Shown: positions 38,311 to 48,079 of the stretch, in pieces
Layout: each line of letters opens with the position of its first letter
Numbering within the stretch: position 1 is the stretch's first letter
Assembly (NCBI RefSeq): GCF_016802725.1
Contig: NC_052666.1
Coordinates: forward strand, 27,743,497 to 27,807,496
Reading direction: 5' to 3'
DNA from: Solenopsis invicta
Lineage: Eukaryota; Arthropoda; Insecta; Hymenoptera; Formicidae
Length of the DNA stretch: 64,000 nucleotides
Made by a program: the position numbers and the translations under genes
The notes under the pieces: model-generated
The model's database searches: none
Told to the model about the DNA's origin: nothing
Seen by the model: only the letters and a program-made list of their open reading frames with translations

Positions 38311-38468
38311 TGCAGACCCGTCTACCGATCGAGACCGGCGGTCCCATCGTCCACGAGGATAGACCGTCTAGTCACCCGGACAGCGAGGTCGCCGTCGGCA
38401 TGCCCTCTCCGTCGCCAGTGGGCCAGCAACCGGTCAAGGATGAGGAGGGTATGTGGAGACCATGGTAA
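21985..38468 (+). CDS. Hes-family bHLH-Orange transcriptional repressor, three exons
   Basis: Exons 21985-22155, 30258-30485 and 37434-38468 join in phase 0 into a 477-residue protein. Splice sites are AGA|GTGAGT, CAG|GCT, GAG|GTAAGA and CAG|GTGAGC. Residues 56-116 form a bHLH whose basic region RRANKPLMEKRRRARIN carries the proline typical of Hairy/E(spl) proteins. Residues 123-170 are an Orange domain, 412-425 are polyglutamine, and the last four residues are WRPW, the Groucho-recruiting motif. By family, it is a nuclear DNA-binding repressor that acts with Groucho in neurogenesis or patterning, often downstream of Notch. QVIPSRLP (293-300) resembles a motif of Deadpan. The helix 1-loop (INQSLAALKALILDSARLENTKHSKLEKADILELTVRHLQ, quoted here in part) differs from canonical Hairy and Deadpan and is closer to my recollection of the Side-type paralogue. 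I therefore leave the symbol open. Family assignment is firm; paralogue is not. Confidence 0.95.
22645..22652 (+). promoter_or_regulatory. Su(H)/CSL core match in Hes intron 1
   Basis: CGTGAGAA fits YGTGRGAA, about 490 bp downstream of exon 1. Hes genes are often Notch targets through CSL sites. Across the whole window such matches occur at about the chance rate, so this one is weak evidence by itself. Confidence 0.3.
26034..26277. mobile_element. Degenerate inverted-repeat element
   Basis: The two halves are imperfect inverted copies. On the left, TAGCAAATGTTGACTAAAAT and later TTTTACTTTTCTAAGTTC are matched on the right, reverse-complemented, by TTAGCAATAGTTAGCAACTG and TTTTACTCTTTTCTAAATA. 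It is AT-rich with no coding capacity and looks like an old MITE. Confidence 0.5.
26325..26445. mobile_element. hAT-type MITE with 8-bp target duplication
   Basis: A 105-bp element (26333-26437) begins CAGGGCTGGGCG and ends CGCCAGCTCTG, which are inverted repeats of each other. It is flanked by TTCATGAA (26325-26332) and TTTATGAA (26438-26445), an 8-bp target-site duplication with one mismatch, as expected for hAT elements. The interior is made of TATTT/AAATA repeats with no open frame. Confidence 0.85.
27977..28036. repeat. (GCAC)15 microsatellite
   Basis: An uninterrupted tetranucleotide run of about 60 bp in Hes intron 1, followed by CACGTGCACACGTGG, which contains two CACGTG/CACGTGG E-box-like palindromes. 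Confidence 0.95.
28911..28922. promoter_or_regulatory. Second copy of the 12-bp E-box palindrome
   Basis: TTCCACGTGGAA lies 1.3 kb before exon 2 and is identical to the site at 18052-18063, including the adjacent NGTCGG with one mismatch. It is a candidate bHLH or bHLH-ZIP binding site. Confidence 0.35.
30258..30485 (+). CDS. Hes gene exon 2 (residues 58-133)
   Basis: Encodes most of the bHLH and the start of the Orange domain. ANKPLMEKRRRARIN completes the basic region with its proline, HSKLEKADILELTVRHLQ is helix 2, and YKAGYQDCSRE opens the Orange domain. It is 76 codons long, phase 0 at both ends, with acceptor TTTTCCAG and donor GTAAGA. Confidence 0.96.
31550..31758. mobile_element. Palindromic element of the CACAGAAAAA type
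   Basis: Starts TACACAGAAAAAAAA and ends in a matching T-rich TTTTTTCTATTGTA. The inner arms (AATCTTAAGCAGACATAA and TTATGTCTTTAAGATTATC) are imperfect inverted copies. A related copy is at 53731-53993, sharing ATCAAATCAA and the AGACATAA/GACATGATTTG region. It is non-autonomous. Confidence 0.55.
33376..33780. mobile_element. About 400-bp AT-rich repeat, copy 1
   Basis: Contains ACAGTATCGAACATTAATAT followed by CAAATTAAAACTAATATATT, shared with the palindrome centre at about 45,030-45,080 and, more loosely, with the left end at 42,472. Further shared blocks include the GATAATAATAGT/ATAACAATAATACTT region. Boundaries are approximate. Confidence 0.5.
36296..36343 (+). other. tRNA-like A-box/B-box pair (SINE or tRNA-relic candidate)
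   Basis: TGGCGTAGTAAAAG resembles a tRNA A-box and GTTCGAATCC (starting 36334) is a perfect B-box. Spacing is 38 nt, slightly shorter than in a normal tRNA, and the flanks do not pair into an acceptor stem. A poly-A run follows at once. It could be a short tRNA-derived SINE or chance. Confidence 0.25.
37434..38468 (+). CDS. Hes gene exon 3 (residues 134-477 and stop)
   Basis: Completes the Orange domain (VSRYLDAPD to LLRHLDSCVSEL, residues 134-170). The rest is a disordered Ser/Pro/Gly-rich tail containing HPHHPHHP, QVIPSRLPDGQVVFLLPSHY (293-312), an alanine run, EQPLDFTTTSKK, fourteen glutamines (CAG/CAA at 38268-38309) and the final KDEEGMWRPW. Acceptor is TGCTTCAG; stop TAA is at 38466-38468. 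Confidence 0.96.
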
Positions 38469-39960
38469 AGATCCGAGGCTCCTTGTCTTATCTTTGTAAA
38501 TAGAAGTGTACCTTTGCGAAGCGCGCATGCGAAACCGGAAGTCCGCATCGATGCGCAGCTGCGATCGTCGTCTATTGCTCTAGGAAATCTTCCTTACATA
38601 TAGCTGCGATCAGGTCGTGTGCACCTTGGCATGCACCTGGATGATAGGTCTCGGCAAAATTGACGTTAATCACACAATGAGAATTACTTTGAACAAAAAC
38701 AAAATTATCGTAGATTTTAGATTATTTTTAAGGTGCGTTCTTTGAACTTTTTTCAAGTCTACATACGAGCGATCTATCGATAATATTTTTTTGACTAATT
38801 AACTGAAGCAGCTGAAGCTGTAAAAAAAATCATCACATTTATTTCAGTGCAGGTTACAAAAAAAAAAAGAAAGAACACCGTGGCACGTTCTATTTCAAAA
38901 ATACGCTCCTGGGTGAAAATAGCGCGTGCATTTCGAAAAGCGCTCCTCAATTAGCGTAATATAATTCTCAAAAGAGTGGCGGTACACGAAGCCAAAAGTA
39001 ATTAACGCGCGATATTTATTTACGTTATTACGGGGGAGTTGGCAATGACACAATTTCGCGATAATGCAACCCGCAATCGGAGGGGCTGCGCAATCGGCGA
39101 ATTTTCACAGGCGCAGAAAATTAACGCGATTGTCGTTAATATCGAGAGAAATGTTAATTGACAATGGAGAGGGGGGGGGGGAGGAGAAATGGGAGGGAGA
39201 AAACGCACTCGAAATTACCATTTCACGCAGTTGCAACGCGACGATGAATTTTACGTGCGTCGAAAGTGTTACGTACACCTTCCCCTCGCATTATTCTGTC
39301 GATCTTTGGATTTTCGCGCTGGAGGCGGAAAGTCGAGAAAAACCACGATTGAGTTTTTTCCTTCCTCCTTCTCCCCGGGCCCTCTCTTGTTTTTATCACC
39401 GTCGTACCGTTTGCGCTCGGCTGTGGAAATGAGTACACGGAAAAGGCGTATGCGCATTCTCGCCTAATAACTCCGCGCGCGCGTGACGTCAGCGCGCTGT
39501 ACGCCGCCGTTTCTTGCGGCGCTAATGAAGCCTTTAATTTGCATCGCGTCCAAAAGCACACCGCGTGGTGTCATTTAAATCCGCTGCAATACCCGGCGTT
39601 ATTCTCCGCCGAAAGCCGTCGTTCGAATAACGGCGTACGATGCAGCATCGGCGAGGGATTTTCGCATCGCGGCGAAACGATTTCGGAATGGGCGATTCAA
39701 CGGGGGGGGGGTGAACGTATAACGAGCGAAACCGTGGTGAGACATAACGTACTACGTTTTAATGATCTTGCGGCGTAACTCGAAAAAGATAAAGTGCCGT
39801 GTAGCCCCTTTTATTTCGAAGACCGCGCAGAGATTGTCGCACACCACTTTTAGAACGTTCAGAGAGGCGAAGGCGTTATTAAATCTCTCACGACTCTATT
39901 TTAATTTTGTTTACTCGACAACTTTGCTGAAGTGTTACATTTTTTGTGTTAATTTTTCAC
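38469..39960. other. Probable start of the Hes 3' UTR, then non-coding DNA
   Basis: Directly follows the Hes stop codon. The first few hundred bases are of mixed composition and plausibly 3' UTR. No clear AATAAA with downstream signals marks its end, and no K-box, Brd-box or GY-box stands out. The GC-rich segment 39,000-39,780 has overlapping open frames of no recognisable family. Confidence 0.45.
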
Positions 39961-40293
39961 ATAATATATATATATATATATATATTATTTTTTGACGTAT
40001 TCATCTTGTGTTAAATTAACACAAAAATTTGAGTGGACCGTTTGGGATGTACGATTTATGTTAAATGTTTAACACAAATTTTTCAACTGTGTAGTTTTTT
40101 CACGTAAACGATCGCCTGTTCTATAACTTATTTGAGATTATTATTATTATCATCATTCTATGTGTCTAAATTTATTTTTTTTTAAGATTTTTTTTAAAAA
40201 GTAATGAGAAATGAAAAAGTAGGTCGGATTTTTCATCGACGAATGAAAACTGCTGTACTGAGCTGCTTTTTCCCGCTGCTGGGATGTAAAAAA

Positions 40294-40452
40294 ACACCCC
40301 AGGTGACTCTACCGAATTGGAAAAAAAACGGAGCTGCGTTTCGTACGAAAATAAGCCACTTTCAATCTTTGTGTCTCGCCAATCAAGTATTCGATCTTCA
40401 CTTTTTCATTTATGTTTGCGTATGTTTCTCTTTGAATCGATCGAGTCCAACC
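40294..40452. repeat. Local direct duplication, copy A
   Basis: About 159 bp sharing most positions with 41197-41355. Differences are largely transitions. The shared block runs from CCCAGRTGACTC through an A-run to CTCTTTGAATCGATCGAGTC. Confidence 0.9.
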
Positions 40453-40527
40453 AGAGTTTGAAAAAACCCAGTACAGTGGGATTTTTTTTGGGGGGGATTT
40501 TTTCGGGTTTTATTTCTTGTAGTCTAC

Positions 40528-40672
40528 TAATGATTAACAAAATTTGTTATTCAATTGATTAACAAAATGATGAACAAAATTCGCTATTCAATTGATTAAC
40601 AAGGTGATTAACAAAATTCGCTATTCAATTGACTAACAAAGTGATTAACAAAATTCGTTAGTCAATTGATAA
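40528..40672. repeat. 37-bp minisatellite, about 3.5-4 copies
   Basis: The unit is approximately CAATTGATTAACAAAATGAT plus GAACAAAATTCGCTATT, repeated with single-base changes and ending in GTTAGTCAATTGATAATTC. Confidence 0.85.
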
Positions 40673-41196
40673 TTCTATTATGAAATAAATTTCAATTTCA
40701 TGTATTTATGTTTAATTTATTTATTTAATTATTTGTTCATTTTATTTAATTGATTAATTTAATAGAGGTATATGTACATGTATATAAGAGGCATTTCATG
40801 CCAAATTGAATCCTTGAATCCGACCATTTTTTATTACATTAATTTTTTTACAAAAAATGATTCTATTATGTGTATATATAAGGTCTTAAAATGTTTGTTA
40901 CGTACAATAGATATTTTATTTTGCTAAAAAATGAAGTTTTTAACTAATTAATATCTGAAGAAAGATGAAAATTAAAGCAAAAACTAATTAAATTAAACAA
41001 TTTTTTTAATTCTCTAAAAAATCGAAGAAAGCATTTATCGTGTATGAAATCTTAAAATATTTGTTACTTATAGTAGACTTTTGTAAATTTTTTCAAGAAA
41101 TTGACGTTTTCAAAAAATTATAAATTCTGTATATTATAATTTGATAAATAATTGAAAGAAAAACCGCATATAACTTTTAATAATTTTATGTAAAAG

Positions 41197-41355
41197 ACAT
41201 CCCAGATGACTCCCGGGTTGAAAAAAAAAAACGGATCCGCGTTCCGCACGAAAATAAGCTACTTCCAGTCTTTGTATCTCGCCAGTCAAGTATTCGATCT
41301 TTATTTTTTCAGTTATGTTTGCGTATGTTTCTCTTTGAATCGATCGAGTCTAACC
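41197..41355. repeat. Local direct duplication, copy B
   Basis: Second copy of the block at 40294-40452, offset by about 903 bp in the same orientation. It continues into a GC-rich segment (about 41,355-41,640) that copy A lacks. Confidence 0.9.
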
Positions 41356-41755
41356 GATCGGATCGCTCCGATTCGAATTAGCCTGCGCCTCTCTTGCGTC
41401 CAAGAAGATTGACAGATTGCGCGAACAGAATGGAACAGGAGCGACGATGCGCAGCAGCGTAGAAGTGTCTCGAGGAGCGGTTGCGAAAAACGCCAAAATA
41501 GAGCGAGTGTGTGACAGAATTGTAAAAACGGTGCGCCTAAACTTCTACGACTTTTCCCCTTAAGGAGACAGCCTCTCAGGCGGAGCCGCTCGGTCCCCGC
41601 GAGCTTTGTAATTATGCAAGCGACAAAAGAAATCGTTTTGATGTAGTTGCGCGTAAAAACGTGCTGCAAAATAACTGTATGTATGTAAATGGAATAACTA
41701 TAGATTACGATTATTGAGAGAGACAGAGTGTGTGTGTGTGTGTGTGCGAGGGAGG

Positions 41756-41792
<37 letters not shown>

Positions 41793-42471
41793 CGCGTGCG
41801 TGCGTGCGTGTATGTATGCGTGTGTGCGCGCGCGAGGGAGAGAGAGAAAGGGCAGCGAGTGTGCGAGAAAAAGAGTGAGAGAGTGAGTGCGTGCGTTTTA
41901 GTCCGCCATTCGTGTACATAGCCTCTCGATCGGAATTATTGCTATTTGCGAGATATAGATTTATTTTGATGTTATCTAGGTGTATACGGCGAGGGAAAAA
42001 GAGGGTGCGTTTGTGTGCGTGTATTGCGTGAATAGAGAGCGTTTCCTTTTGCGGAGGGGGGTGCGACTCACGGTCGCACCCGGCGTAGCGAGAAATCACC
42101 ATCTCACCACCTAATTTACGTCTGTAATTGCTAAATATCCTGGGATTCGAATTCCTTATTCGATGTACTTAGACACGCAATCAATATAGGCATGTATATT
42201 GAACTGTACGCGAGACGTTGCGTCTATGTTTTTATTTTATTATCATTTCCTGCCTAATCGAATACAGAAAACGATACCTAAGCTTCCTAAGAATCTTGAT
42301 TTAATCCCTAGTGGAATTCTGTCTTTCGATCCCGATTATATTCTGCATAGATATCGGCTGATCGTCGATCGAATATCAATCAAGAGTTGTCTGAGGTAAG
42401 TACTTGCATTATAATTTTTAATACATCTATGAAACATATAAGTAAAAAAAAAGTATGTCTGCACAGAAACA
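41356..42471. other. Mixed non-coding DNA with GT/GA microsatellites
   Basis: Contains (GT)n at about 41,730-41,746, (GA)n at about 41,758-41,788, and alternating CG/TG runs to about 41,833. Some of this could belong to a very long Hes 3' UTR, but no decisive polyadenylation site is visible. Confidence 0.45.
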
Positions 42472-42879
42472 GTAGCAAACATTAATAAAAATTAATATAT
42501 TCTACTTAGCAATTATTATTTCATATATAAGCAAGAATGGTTACATATAATTTAATCTTTTTTTATAGAATTTGATAATTTTTAAAATTTCAGCAAAATA
42601 CTATATTTTTATTTAAATCTTATAACAATCGTCTAAAGAACACAATATGATTGCTCTGATAATAACAATAATACTTCTTAAAGATATTCTTTTATTTTTC
42701 ATTAAATATTTTTTTTCTCAACTTATAAAAATTATTATTGAATAATGAAAATTTATTTTTTCTTGACGAAACTATACGAAATTTCAGTATTTAAATATTT
42801 GTTTAAAAAATACATTTTAATGTTTAATATTTAGAAAATAAAGATATTTATAAAGCAAAAATATTCTTTTTTTTCTGTG
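42472..42879. mobile_element. About 400-bp AT-rich element, copy 2, CACAG...CTGTG ends
   Basis: Starts CACAGAAACAGTAGCAAAC and ends TTCTTTTTTTTCTGTG, so the ends are inverted. The segment TTTAATCTTTTTTTATAGAA to AATAATACTTCTTAAAGAT reappears in inverted orientation at about 44,755-44,900, and the left end matches 33,380 onwards. It has no open frame. Confidence 0.65.
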
Positions 42880-43500
42880 TGAAATACATGAATATACATG
42901 GATTCCTTGCATATAATCTTGTCCTCGTCTCTTGACTTCTAAAATGTCGAGTAGCGTCACCCGAAATCGGTTCCGGACCGACCGGGATCATCGTATCTCT
43001 CGCTCGTTTCCTTCCTTCTTTTTTTTCCCCGTCATAATTTGCATCGCCTCCTCGCGCGGTCGACCTTCGGGCGAGCGCCTTTCGCGGGGAAAAAGGCGAC
43101 GGCAACGACGGACGGCGGGATCGTTAATGCGATTTTTTCCTGGCCATTAAACTTTTTGTCGGAACGTCCCGGCGCGGCGCGCGCTGCCAGAGAAACCGAT
43201 TACCGATCGTTAAAGTCTGCCTGTTTGCGCCCGGCGAAATGACCGTTCGCACGCCTTTCTTGCCCGCCGCGCGCGCATAACCGTAACGTAAACGGGCGTA
43301 AAGTCCGCTTGGCAAATGAGCCAAATCCGTTTCCGCGACTGCCCGTTTACCGGAAACCGGTTTATCGGAACGCGAGGCCCGCCGGGACACGCGTAATGAA
43401 CGATAAAACGAACATCTCGTGGAGAGGCCGCGCCTTTCGGATAAGGACGACGAGACTGCTAGAATTTTCATGGCGCGGATCACCTTATTGAGAGCCACGC
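42880..43500. other. Small CpG-rich block
   Basis: GC-rich segment (about 42,950-43,490) between repeats. Open frames on both strands resemble nothing recognisable. Confidence 0.5.
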
Positions 43501-44941
43501 CGTTTCCTAAGCAGCGAATGTGTGAGTAAACATGCCCGCGTGTATTTTATAATTTCATATATTTTTCGAATAAAGATCTCTTCCGCGTTTCTTCCATTTT
43601 CGCATCGCATCACGTTACATGATATAGGACTTTTAATATAGTATCGATAGATTAAAATATCACATGCTTCTTGATCTTTGATCTCATAGATTATATCCAT
43701 GTTAACGCAACCGTAAATCTATAGATCTTTGTCTGAAAAGTCACTCGTAATTAAGGTTCTCAGAGTTACAGAGATTTTAAGCGTTTGTAGAAAGTACTCT
43801 TGTTATTGGAAGAAAAATTGGAACGCAAATATGCTTGCGCAAATTTTTATATTCGTGAGGCATGCCTCCAAAATTCAAATTTTTAAAGATAAGTAAAAGA
43901 TGTTCAGCTCGTTCTATCTAACCAATGCCCTATGTTCTAATTAACAGACGGCCGACTTTGTCACAATGATAGAAAAACGTCGGTTGTCTGTACACACAGG
44001 CGGATCTGTTACCTACAGGGAACATGAGTGAAATGAGCAATGAATCCGCCGCAGCAGATCTGTCCGCATTGACAAGAAAGTAATCCTAATCAGGCATATT
44101 TAACGTTGAACGGGTGCAACTCTATTTTTTAAATAAAGTAAAATTTGTTTTTAACTAAGAATATTATTTGTTTTTTAAGAATAATTTATCGGAGATTATT
44201 TATTGATTATTTATTGATTATTCTAAGCATAAAATATTCTTAAAGCATATTTGCATTTCTTTAAGAATTCATTTTTTTTGTGCGTATACAATAAAACGTT
44301 GAATAAAATGCCGATAATTTATTACATACATCTCGATCTTTGATCTCGTAATGACGTAGATGTTTTGTTTTAACGCAAGAACCATAAATCGTGGATTCAC
44401 AAATCATTGCCTAAAAATTTATTCGTTAACGCAATTGTAGATTCATAGATTATTGCCTAAAAATTTATTTACTAAAAATTCTTAAAGTTGCAGAGATTTT
44501 AAGCATTCGTAGGAAATATTTTTCACTACACAGAGAGACAGATTATTCTCGTTTTGAAAATATTCTTATTTTCGAAATATTAATTATTGAAAAGATATTA
44601 CGTAGCGTTAAACGGATATAATTTACATACATGAAGAAATTTTGTGGTATCATCAAGAAAAATGTATTCTCATTATTTTATAATAATTTTCATGAATTGA
44701 AAGGAAAAAGTATTGGATAAAAAATAATAATTTTAAACCGAGAATGAGAATTTTTTAATATGTATTATTGTTATCAAAGCAATTATATTGTGCTGTTTAG
44801 AAGTATTATAGTATTAAAATAAAATTATATATTTCACTGAAATTTAAGATTATTCAAGTTCTTAAAGAAGATTAAATTATATATAAGCAAGATTATCATT
44901 ATTTTTTAAGCAAGAATTTACATATTTTTACTTATATATAT

Positions 44942-45214
44942 AGAAAAGTGTGATCTCTATTTGAAAAAAATATATAAAATTATAAAACACACGGGAGCAT
45001 GTTTGTGCTCTAAGTTTTCTTCCGATACACAGAGAAAGAAGTATCGAACATTAATATTAAATTAAAACTAATATATTCTCTCCAACAATCATTATTTGAT
45101 ATTAATGTTCGATACTTCTTTCTCTGTGTATCGAAAGAAAACTTAGAGCGCAAACATGCTGCCGTGTGTTTTATAATTTTATATACTTTTTTCAAATAGA
45201 GATCACACTTTTCT
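44942..45214. repeat. Young 118-bp-arm palindrome
   Basis: Arms 44942-45059 and 45097-45214 are inverted copies with about five differences in 118 bp, around a 37-bp centre. At the centre lies a compact TA-flanked element (45028-45128, CACAGAGAAAGAAG...CTTCTTTCTCTGTG). Confidence 0.95.
45028..45128. mobile_element. Compact 101-bp MITE, CACAG...CTGTG with TA on both sides
   Basis: Termini CACAGAGAAAGAAGTATCGA and its complement are perfect over at least 20 bp, each next to TA. The inner sequence ACATTAATATTAAATTAAAA is shared with the repeat at 33.4 kb. It has no coding capacity. Confidence 0.8.
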
Positions 45215-45302
45215 CCGAGCATCACAATTGCCATCATGTAATATAGAACGTTGAATGAGATATCAATTAACTGAACACACGTTGCTTTTCGGCACTTCCT
45301 CT

Positions 45303-45351
45303 ACACTCTAAATCCAAGTGTGTAAAACATATACACTTGGATTTAGAGTGT
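45303..45351. repeat. 49-nt perfect hairpin
   Basis: Two 19-nt arms, ACACTCTAAATCCAAGTGT and its exact complement, flank an 11-nt loop. It is probably a miniature inverted-repeat element or its solo ends. Confidence 0.9.
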
Positions 45352-45740
45352 GCTTCTGAGTTTTATTACTTTTATAAATTTAAAAACAACATTCTTTACT
45401 GATTATTATATATCCTTTAACATCTCTAGAAAGTATTTGTACAAAATGTTTATTTAGAAAAAATTATATAAATATTACAACTAATTACAGTGCTCTTAGT
45501 TTTTCAAAGAGAAAAAATTCACAGGACAAAATTGTCGAATCGTGTGTGCGGAGTATTAAAATATTTCACACTTTATCCCTCGTGTTTCAACCTTGTGTTT
45601 TAATCTCGTGGATTATCTGCTTTACGCAACCGTGAAATCCGCAGATCCTCCTCTGAAAATTTATTCGCAGAGACCCCACAAGGCCGCAGAGGTCTTGGAC
45701 ATTTGTAGAAAATGCTCCTCATCATCGGAAGAGAAATTAG

Positions 45741-46103
45741 AATGAATAGATCGAGGCCGCGTCGCGCAGGTGGGGAGAAGAGCGTTAATCATTATCCGAC
45801 GAGCTCACAATCGGTACTTTATCACACAATCTCTACGCCGCAAACGTACGCAATGGCTAAGCCCGACTGGCGCGCGTAGCGCGACGCAATTAATTTTTTG
45901 TCGTTTGGCAAATAAAATCGAACGCACACCTGTGCACACATACACACACGCATGTACGTGTGTAATAATGGATCAGTTCTACCGCGTAGATCAAGTTACG
46001 TGATCACTCAACAATCACGGCAATTATGGGCGAGAAATCAATCGATATCACGTGCGATCATCCCGCGCGAAGAGAACGTGGAAGGGGAGGAAAAAGTAGC
46101 GAT

Positions 46104-46134
<31 letters not shown>

Positions 46135-47274
46135 AATTCGCAATATCGACTCTCCACTTGGCTTCGATTGTTTCCATGACGAAGGAACACCGAAAGCTCA
46201 TCTGGTCTTCAATAATACTTTTTAATACGCACGTCGCGGTTATCTTTGTCATTTAAATCAGGAGTTTCAGGTGTGTTTTCTGCGCCACTCTAATATCCTT
46301 CTTCGCATCGGTGTTATTATTTCAAATTATCGATTTTTTATCCCACGTTCGATATTATATTTACACAGTACTACATAATACATAAAGTAAATCGTGAAAT
46401 ATTAAACAAAAAGAAGCGTGATCGCGCCTCTCTCGGCGGAGGACAAATCAATGTGCGTGTTACGCATGCAGTGTGGTGACGTCGGAATTTAGCAAAACTG
46501 TCAGCGCGGTTTTCACCCGAAAACGAGGCAGACATCTCTCTCTCTCTCTCTCTTTCTCTCTTTCTCTTTTTCTCTCTTCCTTTCTCGCTCACGGTTTCTC
46601 TCGCCTGATGCATAATATACGTAGCGCTGCAGAGCGCTTTTTCTCCTCCCGCGAAGGGAAGGGCACCGCAATACGCTGCATTATTAATGCGCCTTATCTG
46701 CCGCGTGAAATCCGCGTGGTACGCGTGTAGACTCGCTGTCACGCGACGGCGATCAGTCGAGTTTTTACACGTACGTCGTGAAATATTTGACACGCTGAAT
46801 AAATTATTGAACTCATAAAGTAGTCACGGACGAGCCTGAAATATATCTCCGACAACGAAAGCCCGATCGCGAGTAAAGAAAGTCTTAATCTTGAAGAAGC
46901 GCACGATGCACGGTCCGCGTACGCGCGAATCTGCATCGTGTCCGGAAAAAGGACTGAATTTTATTAGCACCTCAGGGCCGAGGTCCCCCGGTCCAAAGTA
47001 TGTAATTTTACAGATGCGGAGAAGAACGAGAGAGACGCGCCGGATAGGCGGAAAGAAGAGACATCAGTTTATTATTAGCCAGTAAGAGAGACGTAAAGAG
47101 AGAACGAGGAACGCTATTTATTAAAGGGGGGCAGCATGAAGAAGATAAAAAAAAAAAATAGAAGAAGAAAGGCACAGAAGGTGCGTGCTGCCGATTGCTG
47201 GCGAGGGCAGTCTTTAAATCAGGAGCTTTTAGATCACATCCGTCTCGAGATTCATGGCGCGGTGCTTTTTTCTG

Positions 47275-47321
<47 letters not shown>

Positions 47322-47820
47322 GTTTCTCTCGTCTTCATTTTGTTTTCTTTCCTCGTTTCTCCTTTTCTTTCAACTTTGTATGGCCGCTAATTGAGCCATA
47401 TCATTAGCATACGCTGTCGCTTCTCCGTTCGCTCGTCAAGCACCTGACCGGCTATTAAAAGTTCATTATTGCGAGGTTTTACGGGGACGCGCGCGTAATT
47501 TTAGTTCTTCGCCGACTGCTTCGTCTCTCATGACAACCGCGACTCTCACATTATCCCGTTTCTCTCTCTCTCTCTCTTTCTCCATATCTCTTTCCCCGAT
47601 CTTCCTCTCTGCTTTCGGATCTTTCTTTCCCTGCGGCTTCCACTTGGCAGCTTTACGCCACCACCATCTTTCGTCGCCAACTAACTCCTCTTTCGAGCAA
47701 TCGATCGTTGCGCATGCAAAATACGATCTCGAGTATGCAAAGTAGTAATTGATCGTACGCAGTCGAGTAGCATGATCCGAGTAGCATGATCCGAGGAACG
47801 ACGAGAAGGGCACAAAATCA
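45741..47820. other. Mixed GC-rich DNA with GA/CT microsatellites
   Basis: (GA)n at about 46,108-46,134; (TC)n at about 46,533-46,560, 47,276-47,310 and 47,560-47,580. The open frames are short and unrecognisable. No gene is seen. Confidence 0.5.
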
Positions 47821-48079
47821 AATTACTAATTTTGAATCCGGCAACTGCTATCGCGACGCACTATCATGATTTCATATTTATATGATAAAAGAATGTTGAT
47901 TCTAAAATATGTAAATTTGCGAAATTAAAAGAAGACATTACACGGAATTCAACAGGCTAACATATGCAGTAAGTAAAATTGAGATGGAAAAATATTATAG
48001 TTTTCTATAAAAACACAAGATTTCTTAAGGGTGTCTACTTTAGATAGAAACACATTTTATGTGATACGAATACGTTTGA

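Larger units (their letters stand above)
39961..41196. other. AT-rich block between the two copies of a local duplication
   Basis: Starts with an (AT)n run at about 39963-39985 and contains duplication copy A and the 37-bp minisatellite. Sequence around 39,928-40,080 (TGTTACATTTTTTGTGTTAA and CATCTTGTGTTAAATTAACA) is related to 48,715-48,800. No gene is seen. Confidence 0.5.
43501..45740. repeat. Nested repeat cluster with three diverged copies of one unit
   Basis: A unit marked by GATCTTTGATCTCRTAGAT, then TTAACGCAAC-GTAAATC, then CAGAGATTTTAAGCRTTYGTAG occurs at about 43,663-43,818, 44,329-44,527 and, more diverged, 45,568-45,737. A related GCATG...TGTRTTTTATAATTTYATATA segment occurs at about 43,530-43,570 and 45,155-45,190. 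The palindrome at 44942-45214, an inverted copy of the 42.5-kb repeat, and a 49-nt hairpin are inserted between them. Confidence 0.75.
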
